Shown here: piece by piece, positions 42,362 to 50,313 of the stretch
Position numbering within the stretch: position 1 is the first letter of the stretch
How the letters are laid out: each line of letters opens with the position of its first letter
Assembly (NCBI RefSeq): GCF_014138435.1
Contig: NZ_JACJIM010000010.1
Span: forward strand, 62,001 to 126,000
Reading direction: 5' to 3'
Origin: Methylobacterium fujisawaense
Lineage (GTDB): Bacteria; Pseudomonadota; Alphaproteobacteria; Rhizobiales; Beijerinckiaceae
Length of the DNA: 64,000 nucleotides
The notes under the pieces: generated by a model
Seen by the model: only the letters and a program-made list of their open reading frames with translations
Database searches by the model: none
What the model was told of the DNA's origin: nothing
Program-made: the position numbers and the translations under genes

Positions 42362-42792
42362 TCCCCGAGCCGGCCCACGCAGGACACATTGTCCGGCTTG
42401 CAGTCGAGATATCCCTTCAGGATCTTGGTCCGCGCGTCGGTCAGGCCCTTCAGGCAGCCGTTGTATTCCATCGCGTAGGCCGAGCCCCCGTCGAAACCCA
42501 TGGTCTCGAGGAAGCAGGTCGTGTCCCGGTACGACAGCCAGGCCTTCTGGGCGCCCCGCAGGGCGTCCTTCGTCTTCGGACCGACCTTCTTCATCAACTG
42601 CCCATAGACGGCGTTCAACGCCGTATCGGCGGTCCGGTAATCGGCACCCGCGCAGGCGTTGAGATCCGCCTGGGTCGTGCCCTCGCACGGGTCGGCCGCA
42701 GCGGCGGGCACCGGGGAGAGCAGGGTCGCGGCGAGGGCGAGCCCGCCGCAGAGCCGCACGAACCGTGCGCGCGATTCACTCGAAACGGTCAT
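42358..42792 (-). CDS. LprI-like (DUF1311) secreted protein
   Basis: 144 residues from ATG 42792. Signal peptide about 1-33 (basic start, LALAATLLSPVPAAAA). The mature part begins DPCEGTTQADLNACAGADYRTAD, then ALNAVYGQL, AQKAWLSYRDTTC and YNGCL, which match the lysozyme inhibitor LprI N-terminal family, with cysteines at about 36, 48, 93, 112, 131 and 138 suited to disulfides. Likely periplasmic; lysozyme inhibition is known only for some members. It follows the phosphodiesterase gene by 42 bases on the same strand. Confidence 0.85.
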   Translation of the reverse strand: MTVSSESRARFVRLCGGLALAATLLSPVPAAAADPCEGTTQADLNACAGADYRTADTALNAVYGQLMKKVGPKTKDALRGAQKAWLSYRDTTCFLETMGFDGGSAYAMEYNGCLKGLTDARTKILKGYLDCKPDNVSCVGRLGE

Positions 42793-42834
42793 GGCGGTCT
42801 TCGTCGTGACGAATCGGACGGGTCTTAGAAAAAT

Positions 42835-43584
42835 TTACGGGACGAATCCCTCGAACACCATCTGGTCCGCGTGTGCGGCGGCCCGGGCGCGCTGCTCCTC
42901 GGTCCGGACCGTCCAGGTCATCACCGGGACCCGTGCGAGCAGCCGGCAGAGATAGGTCGGCGCGCAGGGCAGGTCGTCCACCCGCCAGGACAGGAAGTCG
43001 GGCCTGGTCTCGGCGAAGTGCAGCAGGTCGGAGAGCGACCGGCGGAGCGAGGGCGTCAGCGCCGCGTAGGCGGGATCGTCCTGCGTGGTCTCCGCCACGA
43101 TGCCTCGCGGGATCGTGGCAGGGCAGAGATCGCGCAGGGCCGCGACCACCTGCGGGTCGAAGGATTTCAGCGCCACCGGCCCGGCATAGGCCGCGGCGAC
43201 CTCGGCGGTGCGGGTCGCGAGCCGCAGGTCGCCGTCGTAGCGGGACTTCACCTCGATCACCACCGGCACGACCCCGGCCACCGCCGCCAGGAAGGCCGGC
43301 AGCGTCGGGATCGTCTCCGCGGACCCGGCGACTTTGAGCGTCCCGAGTTCGGCGGCCGACCGTTCGGCCACCGCCTCGCGCGCCGTCGTGAGGCGGCCGA
43401 GGGCGGCGTCGTGGAACACCATCGCCTCGCCGTCGGCACTCAACTGGACGTCGCACTCGATGGCGAAGCCGCCCGCGACCGCCGCCCGGGCCGCCGCCAG
43501 CGTGTTCTCCGGCCGGCCCGCCGCCCGGTCGTGCAGGCCGCGATGGGCGATCGGCCGCGCGGTGAGCCAATCGGGGGCGCCCAC
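42835..43584 (-). CDS. Glycerophosphodiester phosphodiesterase family protein
   Basis: 249 residues from GTG 43584, which is two bases past the ridA stop; GAGG lies about ten bases upstream. TIM-barrel GDPD family: PIAHRGLHDRAAGRPENTLAA has the catalytic His and Glu, FAIECDVQLSADGEAMVFHD the metal Glu/Asp and the second His, and VVPVVIEVKSRYDG the third acidic group. MTWTVRTEEQ at the end is also typical. It hydrolyses glycerophosphodiesters to glycerol-3-phosphate, or acts on related esters; no signal peptide, so cytoplasmic (UgpQ-like). Confidence 0.88.
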   Translation of the reverse strand: MGAPDWLTARPIAHRGLHDRAAGRPENTLAAARAAVAGGFAIECDVQLSADGEAMVFHDAALGRLTTAREAVAERSAAELGTLKVAGSAETIPTLPAFLAAVAGVVPVVIEVKSRYDGDLRLATRTAEVAAAYAGPVALKSFDPQVVAALRDLCPATIPRGIVAETTQDDPAYAALTPSLRRSLSDLLHFAETRPDFLSWRVDDLPCAPTYLCRLLARVPVMTWTVRTEEQRARAAAHADQMVFEGFVP

Positions 43585-43586
43585 CG

Positions 43587-44060
43587 TCAGCGGACCTCGA
43601 ACATCGCCTCGACCTCGACGGCGGCGTCGAGGGGCAGCTCCGCAACGCCGACGGTGGAGCGGGCATGGCGCCCGCGGTCGCCGAGCAGCTCGACCATCAG
43701 GTCGGAGGCGCCGTTCATCACCCCGGCCACCGCCGAGAAGCCCGGCGCCGCGTTGATGAAGCCGCCGAGCCGCACGCATTGCACCACCGCGTGGTCGAGG
43801 TCGCCGACCGCGGCCTCGAGCTGGGCGAGGACGTTGAGGGCGCACAGGCGGGCGGCCGCCTTGCCGGCCTCCGCCGAGACCCCGCCGCCGACCTTGCCCT
43901 TGTGCTCGGCCGCGATGGCGCCGTCCGCGCCGAAGCAGACCTGGCCGGAGATCACCACGAGGTTGCCGGTGCGCACGAACGGCACATAGTTGGCGACGGG
44001 CGCGGCCGCCTTGGGCAGGGTCAGGCCCAGCGCCTCCAGGCGTTCCTTGATCGAGCTCAT
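43587..44060 (-). CDS. RidA/YjgF-type protein
   Basis: 157 residues from ATG 44060 with GGAGAA seven bases upstream. Trimeric chorismate-mutase-like fold: NYVPFVRTGNLVVISGQVCFGADG, ARLCALNVLAQLEAAVGDLDHAVQ-type helix, RLGGFINAAPGF and a final ARSTVGVAELPLDAAVEVEAMF, which fits the longer YjgF-YER057c-UK114 subgroup (about 150 residues). The usual RidA Arg in the R-S-T-V segment is present. Such proteins hydrolyse reactive enamines/imines, though this subgroup is less well defined. First gene of a ridA, gdpd, lprI run. Confidence 0.88.
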   Translation of the reverse strand: MSSIKERLEALGLTLPKAAAPVANYVPFVRTGNLVVISGQVCFGADGAIAAEHKGKVGGGVSAEAGKAAARLCALNVLAQLEAAVGDLDHAVVQCVRLGGFINAAPGFSAVAGVMNGASDLMVELLGDRGRHARSTVGVAELPLDAAVEVEAMFEVR

Positions 44061-44310
44061 CGGGTTCTCCCTGGTTCCTGCGAATCCGCGGGAGCAGGAG
44101 CACGGCCGCGCCCCGCGGCGCAAGGGCCGCGCGCCGCGAAGGCTCGGATCGCGGCCTCGATGACCGGCCGCGGCGGCGGCCGTCCAGCCTCCGTTTCGCG
44201 GGCTCGCGATTCGCCGACGGCGCACGGCAAAGCCGCGGATTTGTCCCAGAGATCAGCTCTGTCCGTGCTCCGTGCAGGCCTGCCCGGCGGGCCCACCTGA
44301 CATTGAAACG
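44061..44310. other. Spacer between ridA-like gene and argD promoter
   Basis: 250 GC-rich bases between divergent genes. I see no open frame with support, no RNA gene and no clear promoter for the leftward ridA-like operon. The rightward promoter and operator candidates begin at 44311. Confidence 0.5.
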
Positions 44311-44338
44311 TTGACAGGAGCCGGCTCTTTCATAGTAA
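44311..44338 (+). promoter_or_regulatory. Sigma70 promoter of argD with operator in the spacer
   Basis: Perfect -35 TTGACA at 44311-44316, 16-base spacer, and TAGTAA at 44333-44338 as the -10. The 10-base palindrome GAGCCGGCTC (44318-44327) fills the spacer between them. A start near 44345 would leave about 90 bases before the argD GTG. A hairpin, GTGCCGCC with GGCGGCAC (44347-44371), lies at the head of the leader. Confidence 0.6.
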
Positions 44339-44379
44339 TCGCGCGCGTGCCGCCCAGGACTGAGGCGGCACTTTCATTT

Positions 44380-44390
44380 GGAGCCGGCTC
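44380..44390. promoter_or_regulatory. Second copy of the GGAGCCGGCTC palindrome in the argD leader
   Basis: GGAGCCGGCTC recurs here exactly 63 bases (six helical turns) downstream of the copy inside the promoter spacer (44317-44327). Two identical palindromes in helical phase, one between -35 and -10, look like a repressor operator pair allowing looping. The regulator is unknown; ArgR boxes normally look different (AT-rich), so it need not be ArgR. Confidence 0.45.
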
Positions 44391-44432
44391 AACGCTGGCT
44401 CCCGGATCCTGCATGAAACGGAGATGGGACCC

Positions 44433-45623
44433 GTGACGTCAGCCCTTCTGCCGACCTACGTCCGCGCGCCGCTCGCCTTCGAGCGCGGCGAGGGCGCCTG
44501 GCTCGTGACGGAGGGCGGCGAGCGATACCTCGATTTCGGCGCCGGCATCGCGGTGAACGGCCTCGGCCACGCCCATCCGCATCTCGTCGGCGCGCTCACC
44601 GAGCAGGCGGGCAAGATCTGGCACACCTCGAACCTGTTCCAGATCCCCGGCGGCGAACGCCTCGGGCAGCGGCTCGTCGATGCGACCTTCGCGGACGTGG
44701 TGTTCTTCTGCAACTCGGGCGCGGAAGCCAACGAGGCGGCGATCAAGATCGCCCGCAAGTACCACGCGGCCGACGGCCATCCGGAGCGGTACCGGATCGT
44801 CACCTTCGCGGGCGCCTTCCACGGGCGGACCCTGGCGACGCTCGCGGCCGGCGGACAGCAGAAGTACATCGAGGGGTTCGGGCCGAAGGTCGAGGGGTTC
44901 GATCAGGTCCCGGCCGGCGACTGGGCGGCGCTGGAGGCGGTGATCGGGCCGGAGACGGCGGCACTGATGATCGAGCCGATCCAGGGCGAGGGCGGCGTGC
45001 GGGTGATTCCCCACGCGGACCTGCGCCGGCTGCGCGAGATCTGCGACGCGAAGGGCCTGCTTCTGATCATGGACGAGGTCCAGACCGGCGTCGGCCGCAC
45101 CGGCCGGCTGTTCGCCCATGAATGGTCCGGCATCACGCCGGACATCATGAGCGCGGCCAAGGGCATCGGCGGCGGCTTTCCCCTCGGCGCCTGCCTCGCC
45201 ACCCGCGAGGCGGCCCGCGGCATGACCGCCGGCACGCACGGCACCACCTTCGGCGGCAACCCCCTCGCCATGGCGGTGGGCAACGCCGTGCTGGACGTCG
45301 TGCTGGAGGAGGGCTTCCTCGATCGCGTCGCCCGCTCCGGCCTGCTGCTCAAGCAGAAACTCGCGGCTTTGCGCGATCGCCATCCGCACGTCATCGAGGA
45401 GATCCGCGGCGAGGGGCTGATGCTCGGCCTCAAGCTCGGCGTGCCGAACACGGATTTCGCCGCCGCCGCGCGGGACGCGCACCTGCTGGTGATCCCGGCG
45501 GGCGACAACATCGTCCGCCTGCTGCCGCCGCTGACCATCGGCGAGACCGAGATCGACGAGGCGGTCCGGCGCCTGGACGCGGCGGCGTCCAGCTTCGAGG
45601 CCGTGCGCGGCGCGGCCGAGTAG
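44433..45623 (+). CDS. argD: Acetylornithine aminotransferase
   Basis: 396 residues from GTG 44433. GGAG eight bases upstream fits this start better than the in-frame ATG 44424, which touches it. Class III PLP aminotransferase: TYVRAPLAFERGEG at the start, NSGAEANEAAIKIARKY (PLP phosphate), FHGRTLATLAAGGQ, LLIMDEVQTGVGRTGRLFAHE (PLP Asp), and PLP lysine Lys243 in SAAKGIGGGFPLGA. THGTTFGGNPLAMAVGNAVLD near the end. It transaminates N-acetylglutamate semialdehyde in arginine synthesis. argF follows after 168 bases. Confidence 0.95.
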   Translation: MTSALLPTYVRAPLAFERGEGAWLVTEGGERYLDFGAGIAVNGLGHAHPHLVGALTEQAGKIWHTSNLFQIPGGERLGQRLVDATFADVVFFCNSGAEANEAAIKIARKYHAADGHPERYRIVTFAGAFHGRTLATLAAGGQQKYIEGFGPKVEGFDQVPAGDWAALEAVIGPETAALMIEPIQGEGGVRVIPHADLRRLREICDAKGLLLIMDEVQTGVGRTGRLFAHEWSGITPDIMSAAKGIGGGFPLGACLATREAARGMTAGTHGTTFGGNPLAMAVGNAVLDVVLEEGFLDRVARSGLLLKQKLAALRDRHPHVIEEIRGEGLMLGLKLGVPNTDFAAAARDAHLLVIPAGDNIVRLLPPLTIGETEIDEAVRRLDAAASSFEAVRGAAE

Positions 45624-45791
45624 GACCGATCCGAGAGTTTCAGAACACCGCCCTCCGGATGCCGGGGGGCGGCCCGAAGCATTTCCGGGCGCGGTCGATC
45701 CCGCCGCGCCTGACGGAGATGCCCCTGCCAGGAGGTAGAGTGCGGTTCATGATCAGGTGATCGTTGAGCAGACTCTAGTTATTGTGACGCG

Positions 45792-46772
45792 ATGAAAGCC
45801 CAGATTGACGGCCGGGCACAGGCCCCGGCCAGGCACCTGAACGGTGCCGGCCCTCGTCATTTCCTCGATCTGAAGGACTTTTCCGGAGCAGAGCTGCGCC
45901 GGGTCCTCGATGCCAGCGCCGCCATCAAGGGGCGCCGTCGGAAGGGCGAACTGGCCGCGGAGCGCCCCCTCACGGGCAAGACCCTGGCGATGGTGTTCGA
46001 CCGGCCCTCGACCCGCACCCGCGTGTCCTTCGACGTCGCCATGCGCGAACTCGGCGGCGAGACCCTGATGCTCACCGGCTCGGAGATGCAGCTCGGGCGC
46101 GGCGAGACCATCGGCGACACCGCGCAGGTGCTGTCCCGCTTCGTCGACGCGATCATGATCCGCATCCTCGACCACGGTCAGATGCTGGAACTGGCCGAGT
46201 ACGCCACCGTCCCGGTGATCAACGCCCTGACCAAGGTCTCGCATCCCTGCCAGATCATGGCCGACGTGCTGACCTTCGAGGAGCATTGCGGGCCGATCAA
46301 GGGCCGCAAAGTGGCCTGGTCCGGCGATGCCAACAATGTGCTGGCGAGCTGGGTCCATGCGGCCGCGCGGTTCGACTTCACGCTCAACATCGCGAGCCCG
46401 CCCGAGCTGGCCCCGCCCCCCGCGCTCCTCGCCTGGGCGCAGCAGGAGGGCGCCGACATCCACGTCACCACCGACGCCTTCGCGGCGGTGGAGGGCGTCG
46501 ATGCCGTGGTCACCGATTGCTGGGTGTCGATGGGCGACGACGACGAGGCCCACCGGCACAACCTGCTCAGCCCCTATCAGGTCAACGCCAAGCTGATGGC
46601 GGCGGCGAATCCGGACGCGATCTTCATGCACTGTCTCCCGGCCCATCGCGGCGAGGAGGTGACGGCCGACGTGATGGACGGCCCGCGCTCCGTGGTGTTC
46701 GACGAGGCCGAGAATCGCCTGCACGCGCAGAAGGGCATCCTAGCCTGGTGCCTGGGCGCGAACGGGCTCTGA
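45792..46772 (+). CDS. argF: Ornithine carbamoyltransferase
   Basis: 326 residues from ATG 45792. Carbamoyl phosphate motif FDRPSTRTRVSF (STRTR 73-77), GGETLMLTGSEMQLGRGETI, the HPCQIMADVLTFEEH segment, VAWSGDANNVLASWV, and the ornithine loop VTDCWVSMGDDDE; HCLPAHRGEEV is the OTC Cys motif. It makes citrulline from ornithine and carbamoyl phosphate. Standard alphaproteobacterial argD-argF-hslO order. The 46773-47047 gap after it holds no recognisable gene. Confidence 0.96.
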   Translation: MKAQIDGRAQAPARHLNGAGPRHFLDLKDFSGAELRRVLDASAAIKGRRRKGELAAERPLTGKTLAMVFDRPSTRTRVSFDVAMRELGGETLMLTGSEMQLGRGETIGDTAQVLSRFVDAIMIRILDHGQMLELAEYATVPVINALTKVSHPCQIMADVLTFEEHCGPIKGRKVAWSGDANNVLASWVHAAARFDFTLNIASPPELAPPPALLAWAQQEGADIHVTTDAFAAVEGVDAVVTDCWVSMGDDDEAHRHNLLSPYQVNAKLMAAANPDAIFMHCLPAHRGEEVTADVMDGPRSVVFDEAENRLHAQKGILAWCLGANGL

Positions 46773-47047
46773 TCCGGTCGATGTCACCGGCCTCGCGCTG
46801 GCGGGGTCGGTGCACCATATGGGCGTGAGCGGTCGGCCGGTGCCGTCCGCCTCCCCATCATGGCTGCCGTCAGGCGGCATCCCGGCGACGGACGGCGCGC
46901 GCAGCGCGGCGGCTCCGACTCCGGGCCGGTCGGGGTGAGGGATCCGATCGCTCCGCCAAGGTCATCGCCTCACGCCGCCCGGTCCGCCGGGAGGACGGAT
47001 CCACGCCTCGCCGGCACGACATGCCGGACGCATCGATCGGAGAGGGC

Positions 47048-48091
47048 ATGACCTCAGGAACCCAGTCGCATTCCCCGTCTCATTCCCCGTCGCAGCCCGA
47101 GAATGCCGGCAACGGCCAGGCAGGGGCGGACGATGCCGTGCTGCCCTTCGCCGTCGAGGCGCTGGACGTGCGCGGACGCGTCGTGCGGCTCGGTCCCGCC
47201 GTGGATACGATCCTGCGCCGCCACGGCTATCCGGACCCGGTGGCACGCCTCCTCGGCGAGGCGGCGGCGCTGACGGTGCTGCTCGGCTCCTCCCTCAAGT
47301 TCGAGGGCCGGTTCCAGCTCCAGACCAAGACCGACGGTCCGGTCGCGATGATCGTGGTCGATTTCGAGGCCCCGGACCGGCTGCGCGCCACCGCGCGGTT
47401 CGACCCGGCACGCGTGGCCGCCCTCGGCACCGGCCCGCTCGCGGATTCCGACCTGATCGGCACCGGCCATCTGGCCATGACCATCGACCAGGGCACGGCC
47501 GCCAGCCGCTACCAGGGCGTCGTGGCCCTTGAGGGCCAGAGCCTGGAGGAGGCCGCGTATCAGTACTTCCGGCAGTCGGAACAGATCCCCACACAGGTGC
47601 GCCTCGCCGTGGCCGAGGCCGTGGAGGAGGGGGCCGGACGCTGGCGGGCCGGCGGGCTGCTCGTGCAGTTCCTGCCGCAGTCGGTGGACCGGGCGCGCCT
47701 CGCCGATCTGCCGCCGGGCGACATTCCCGAGGGGCACAGGCATCTCTCGGGCGAGGCACCGGAGGACGATGCCTGGGTCGAGGCCCGCTCGCTGGTCGCC
47801 ACGATCGAGGATCACGAACTCGTCGATCCGCATGTCTCCAGCGAGCGGCTGCTCTACAGGCTGTTTCACCAGCGCGGGGTGCGGGTGTTCGACCGCCAGC
47901 CGGTCCGGGAGACCTGCCGCTGCTCGCGCGAGCGCGTGATGGGCATGATCCGCTCGTTCTCCCCGCAGGAGCGCCACGACATGGTGGCGGATGACGGACG
48001 CATCGTCATCACCTGCGAGTTCTGCTCCCGGCGCTACGATCTCGATCCCCAGGAGGTCGAGGCGGAGGTTGCCGGACAGCCGACCCAGTAG
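47048..48091 (+). CDS. hslO: Hsp33 (redox-regulated holdase)
   Basis: 347 residues from ATG 47048, preceded by GGAGAGGGC. An N-terminal Ser/Pro/Gln-rich extension of ~30 residues precedes the Hsp33 core (FAVEALDVRGRVVRLGPAVDTIL, YPDPVARLLGEAAALTVLLGSSLKFEGRFQLQT, YFRQSEQIPTQVRLAV). The zinc redox switch is CxC at 290/292 and CxxC at 323/326, separated by 30 residues. Oxidation releases zinc and activates chaperone holding. Located after argF as in many Rhizobiales. Confidence 0.95.
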   Translation: MTSGTQSHSPSHSPSQPENAGNGQAGADDAVLPFAVEALDVRGRVVRLGPAVDTILRRHGYPDPVARLLGEAAALTVLLGSSLKFEGRFQLQTKTDGPVAMIVVDFEAPDRLRATARFDPARVAALGTGPLADSDLIGTGHLAMTIDQGTAASRYQGVVALEGQSLEEAAYQYFRQSEQIPTQVRLAVAEAVEEGAGRWRAGGLLVQFLPQSVDRARLADLPPGDIPEGHRHLSGEAPEDDAWVEARSLVATIEDHELVDPHVSSERLLYRLFHQRGVRVFDRQPVRETCRCSRERVMGMIRSFSPQERHDMVADDGRIVITCEFCSRRYDLDPQEVEAEVAGQPTQ

Positions 48092-48203
48092 AGCGCCGAT
48101 CGGCGCAAGCACGGATCCACAGACCCGTGCTTATGGCCAAGCTTTTCCGCGCGAAACGCACGAAGTTCGGTATTCGTTGCGTGAATTTTTGGATCCTCCA
48201 GTC

Positions 48204-48229
48204 TGAACCGTTTCGCGACCTTCGACGTT
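48204..48229 (+). promoter_or_regulatory. Possible EcfG-type promoter of the repeat protein gene
   Basis: TGAAC (48204-48208), 17-base spacer, CGTT (48226-48229), against the EcfG consensus GGAAC-N16/17-CGTT (one mismatch in the -35). The -10 is 32 bases before the ATG at 48261, which fits. One mismatch makes this tentative. Confidence 0.35.
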
Positions 48230-48260
48230 GCGTGGCAGATTCAAGATTGGAGGTTTCGCC

Positions 48261-49523
48261 ATGCGGAAGATGTCGATTGGTTTGGCTGCGCTGCTGATCA
48301 GCACCTCGGCCTATGCCCAGCAGGGTGGCGCCGAGATGGGCGGACGTGGCGGTCAGGGAGCTGCCGAGTCCAGCATGAAGGCCGGCGGCGGCGAGCGCGG
48401 CGGGATGCAGGGTGGCGCTCAAGGTGGCGCGCAGGGCGACATGAAGGCCGGCCGCCAGGCGGGCTCCGAGCGCGGGGCCGCCGAGACGGGCCGGTCCGCG
48501 CAGGGCCGTGAGGCCGGCGGCGAGGGTCGCATGGCCCAGGACAAGGATCGGGCCGGTGCCGAGCGTGGCGGTGGGGATGGCGACCGCGCCGAGCGGAATG
48601 AGCGCGGCGATCGCACCGGCGACCGCGCCGAGCGCGGCGACCGGCACGGTGATCGGCATGGCGACCGTCATGGTGAGCGGCGTGGCGACCGTGCTGATTT
48701 CCGCGGTCGGACGGATGTGAGCCGTACCGATATCCGGTCCGAGCGCTTCGAAGGCGGCTTCCGCCGTGAGGGGCGCTACGTGTTCATCGGTGGCCGCCGC
48801 GTCGTGTACGGCTCCCCCGAGTATCGGCGCCTGATCGTCACCGAGAACCGTGGCCCGCGCGTCCGCTATGTCGTCATTCGCGGCCAGCGCGTCCTCTACG
48901 GTTCGCCCGAGTACCGTCGTCTCGTCAGCATCCGCGAGACCGGACCCCGCGCGCGCTACGTCGTCGTCCGCGGCCAGCGCGTCCTCTACGGTTCGCCCGA
49001 GTACCGTCGCCTCGTCTCGGTCCAGGAGGATCGCTTCGTGACGATCCGCGGTCAGCGGGTGCGCTACGGCTCCGCGGAATATCGCCGTCTCAGCGGCGGC
49101 GGCGCGGTCAGCGCGAGCTTCCGCTCCGAGCAGCGGGCCGGCGCGCGCTTCGACAACCGCGGCGGCCGGGACGGCATCCGCGACGTCTCGCGGACCGAGG
49201 GTCGCAACGACACCCGGACGGACCGCAACGACCGCGGCCAGGATCGCGGCATGGATCGGGCCGCCGGTCGGGACGGCAAGATGGACGGCAAGACGGGCGG
49301 CAAGACGGACGGCATGCGCAACAGCGACATGCGCGGCGGCCAGCAGGACGGCATCCGCAACGCGTCGGATCGCGGCGGCCAGGCGGGTGGCATGAAGTCC
49401 GGCGCCGAAGGCGGCCGGATGGGCGGCGCCGAGCGTGGCGGCATGAACGGCGGCAAGGCCGGCATGGACGGCGCGCAGGGTGCGGGCCGGTCGGGCGGTC
49501 AGGCGGGTGCCGGCCGCAACTGA
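48261..49523 (+). CDS. Secreted Gly/Arg/Asp-rich protein with YGSPEYRRL tandem repeats
   Basis: 420 residues from ATG 48261, with GGAGG eight bases upstream. Signal peptide about 1-19 (LAALLISTSAYA before QQGG). Residues ~20-115 are low-complexity (Gly, Met, Gln, Ala), ~116-150 are Arg/Asp/Gly/His-rich with GDR repeats, and ~170-280 carry four tandem units with core RYVxIRGQRVLYGSPEYRRLV (30, 30, 30 and 26 residues apart). The final ~140 residues are again Gly/Asp/Met/Arg low-complexity. No family recognised. It is likely periplasmic or surface-exposed. Monocistronic: own promoter and a terminator at 49535. Repeats 2 and 3 are almost identical at DNA level. Confidence 0.8.
   Translation: MRKMSIGLAALLISTSAYAQQGGAEMGGRGGQGAAESSMKAGGGERGGMQGGAQGGAQGDMKAGRQAGSERGAAETGRSAQGREAGGEGRMAQDKDRAGAERGGGDGDRAERNERGDRTGDRAERGDRHGDRHGDRHGERRGDRADFRGRTDVSRTDIRSERFEGGFRREGRYVFIGGRRVVYGSPEYRRLIVTENRGPRVRYVVIRGQRVLYGSPEYRRLVSIRETGPRARYVVVRGQRVLYGSPEYRRLVSVQEDRFVTIRGQRVRYGSAEYRRLSGGGAVSASFRSEQRAGARFDNRGGRDGIRDVSRTEGRNDTRTDRNDRGQDRGMDRAAGRDGKMDGKTGGKTDGMRNSDMRGGQQDGIRNASDRGGQAGGMKSGAEGGRMGGAERGGMNGGKAGMDGAQGAGRSGGQAGAGRN
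48774..49097 (+). repeat. Four tandem repeats (90-bp period) in the repeat protein gene
   Basis: Units begin at 48774, 48864, 48954 and 49032: the first three are 90 bases apart and the last follows after 78. Units 2 and 3 share an identical stretch of at least 38 bases from the GGCCAGCGCG core onward, while unit 1 and unit 4 differ (GGCCGCCGCG; GGTCAGCGGG). This order suggests a recent duplication of the middle unit. Confidence 0.9.
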
Positions 49524-49534
49524 CGCGACGATCA

Positions 49535-49565
49535 GGGGGAGGAGCCGTGGCGCTCCTCCCCCCTT
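49535..49565 (+). terminator. Rho-independent terminator after the repeat protein gene
   Basis: GGGGGAGGAGC (49535-49545), loop CGTGGC, GCTCCTCCCCC (49552-49562), then CTTCTGT. A perfect 11-bp stem 12 bases after the stop. The remaining ~180 bases before the speG stop at 49744 show no gene. Confidence 0.75.
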
Positions 49566-49743
49566 CTGTCTCGGTCGACGGCCCCGCGCCTCGTCTCAGG
49601 ACGCGGAGCGAGGCCGGTCGGTGAACATCCGCCGTCCGGCCTCGCGGAGCCCGGACGTGCGGGATGGCCTCGGCGACAATGTTCGACGGCGTCGCGGCTG
49701 TTGCGAGGGGCTGCCTCGCCCCCGGCCCTCCGGTCGAACGGTC

Positions 49744-50313
49744 TCACGCCTTCAGGACGGGCTCCGCGATGTCGCCGCCACCGCCGCGGGCCCTGAGATA
49801 TTCGGGCTGGAACAGGCACATCCGCACGGCGTCGCGGTAGCGCCCGTTCACGAAGAACTCGTCCTTGAGCACGCCCTCGGGATGGAAGCCGCAGCGCTCG
49901 TAGATCCGCACGGCCCGGGCATTGTCCCGGTCGACGTGCAGGTAGAGCTTGTGGATGTTGAGCACGCTGAAGGCGTAATCCATGGCGATCCGGGTTGCCT
50001 GCCACGCGTAGCCGCGCCCCTGGAAGCTCGGATGGATCGCGATCTGGAACTCGCAGCGCCGGTGCAGGTGGTTGATCTCGACCAGCTCGATCAGTCCGGC
50101 CGGTTCTCCGCTCGGATCGGCGACGATGAAACGGCGCTCGGTCTGATTGTGGATGTTGCGCTCGTAGAGCTGCTGGAGTTCGGCGAAGGACTCGTAGGCC
50201 TCCTCGAACCAGTAGCGCATGATGCTGTCGTTGTTGTTGAGCTGGTGGACGAAACGCAGGTCCTCCCGCTCCAGCGGTCGCAGCTTGATGGTGATTCCGC
50301 TCATCGCGTTCAT
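49744..50313 (-). CDS. speG: SpeG-type spermidine N-acetyltransferase (GNAT)
   Basis: 189 residues from ATG 50313, whose codon overlaps the argE stop (ATGA). The sequence follows E. coli SpeG closely: IKLRPLEREDLRFVHQLNNN, SIMRYWFEEAYESF, HNQTERRFIVAD, LIELVEINHLHRRCEFQIAI, the acetyl-CoA motif QGRGYAWQATRIAMDYAF, YLHVDRDNARAVRIYERCGF and the C-terminal DEFFVNGRYRDAVRMCLFQ. It should acetylate polyamines with acetyl-CoA. Coupling to argE suggests a shared link to ornithine/polyamine metabolism, which is inference. Confidence 0.88.
   Translation of the reverse strand: MNAMSGITIKLRPLEREDLRFVHQLNNNDSIMRYWFEEAYESFAELQQLYERNIHNQTERRFIVADPSGEPAGLIELVEINHLHRRCEFQIAIHPSFQGRGYAWQATRIAMDYAFSVLNIHKLYLHVDRDNARAVRIYERCGFHPEGVLKDEFFVNGRYRDAVRMCLFQPEYLRARGGGGDIAEPVLKA

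Noticed and set aside
48774..49097. CRISPR-like regular repeats
   Set aside because: The 90-base period repeats are in frame inside a coding sequence and there are no unique spacers; no CRISPR array exists in the window.
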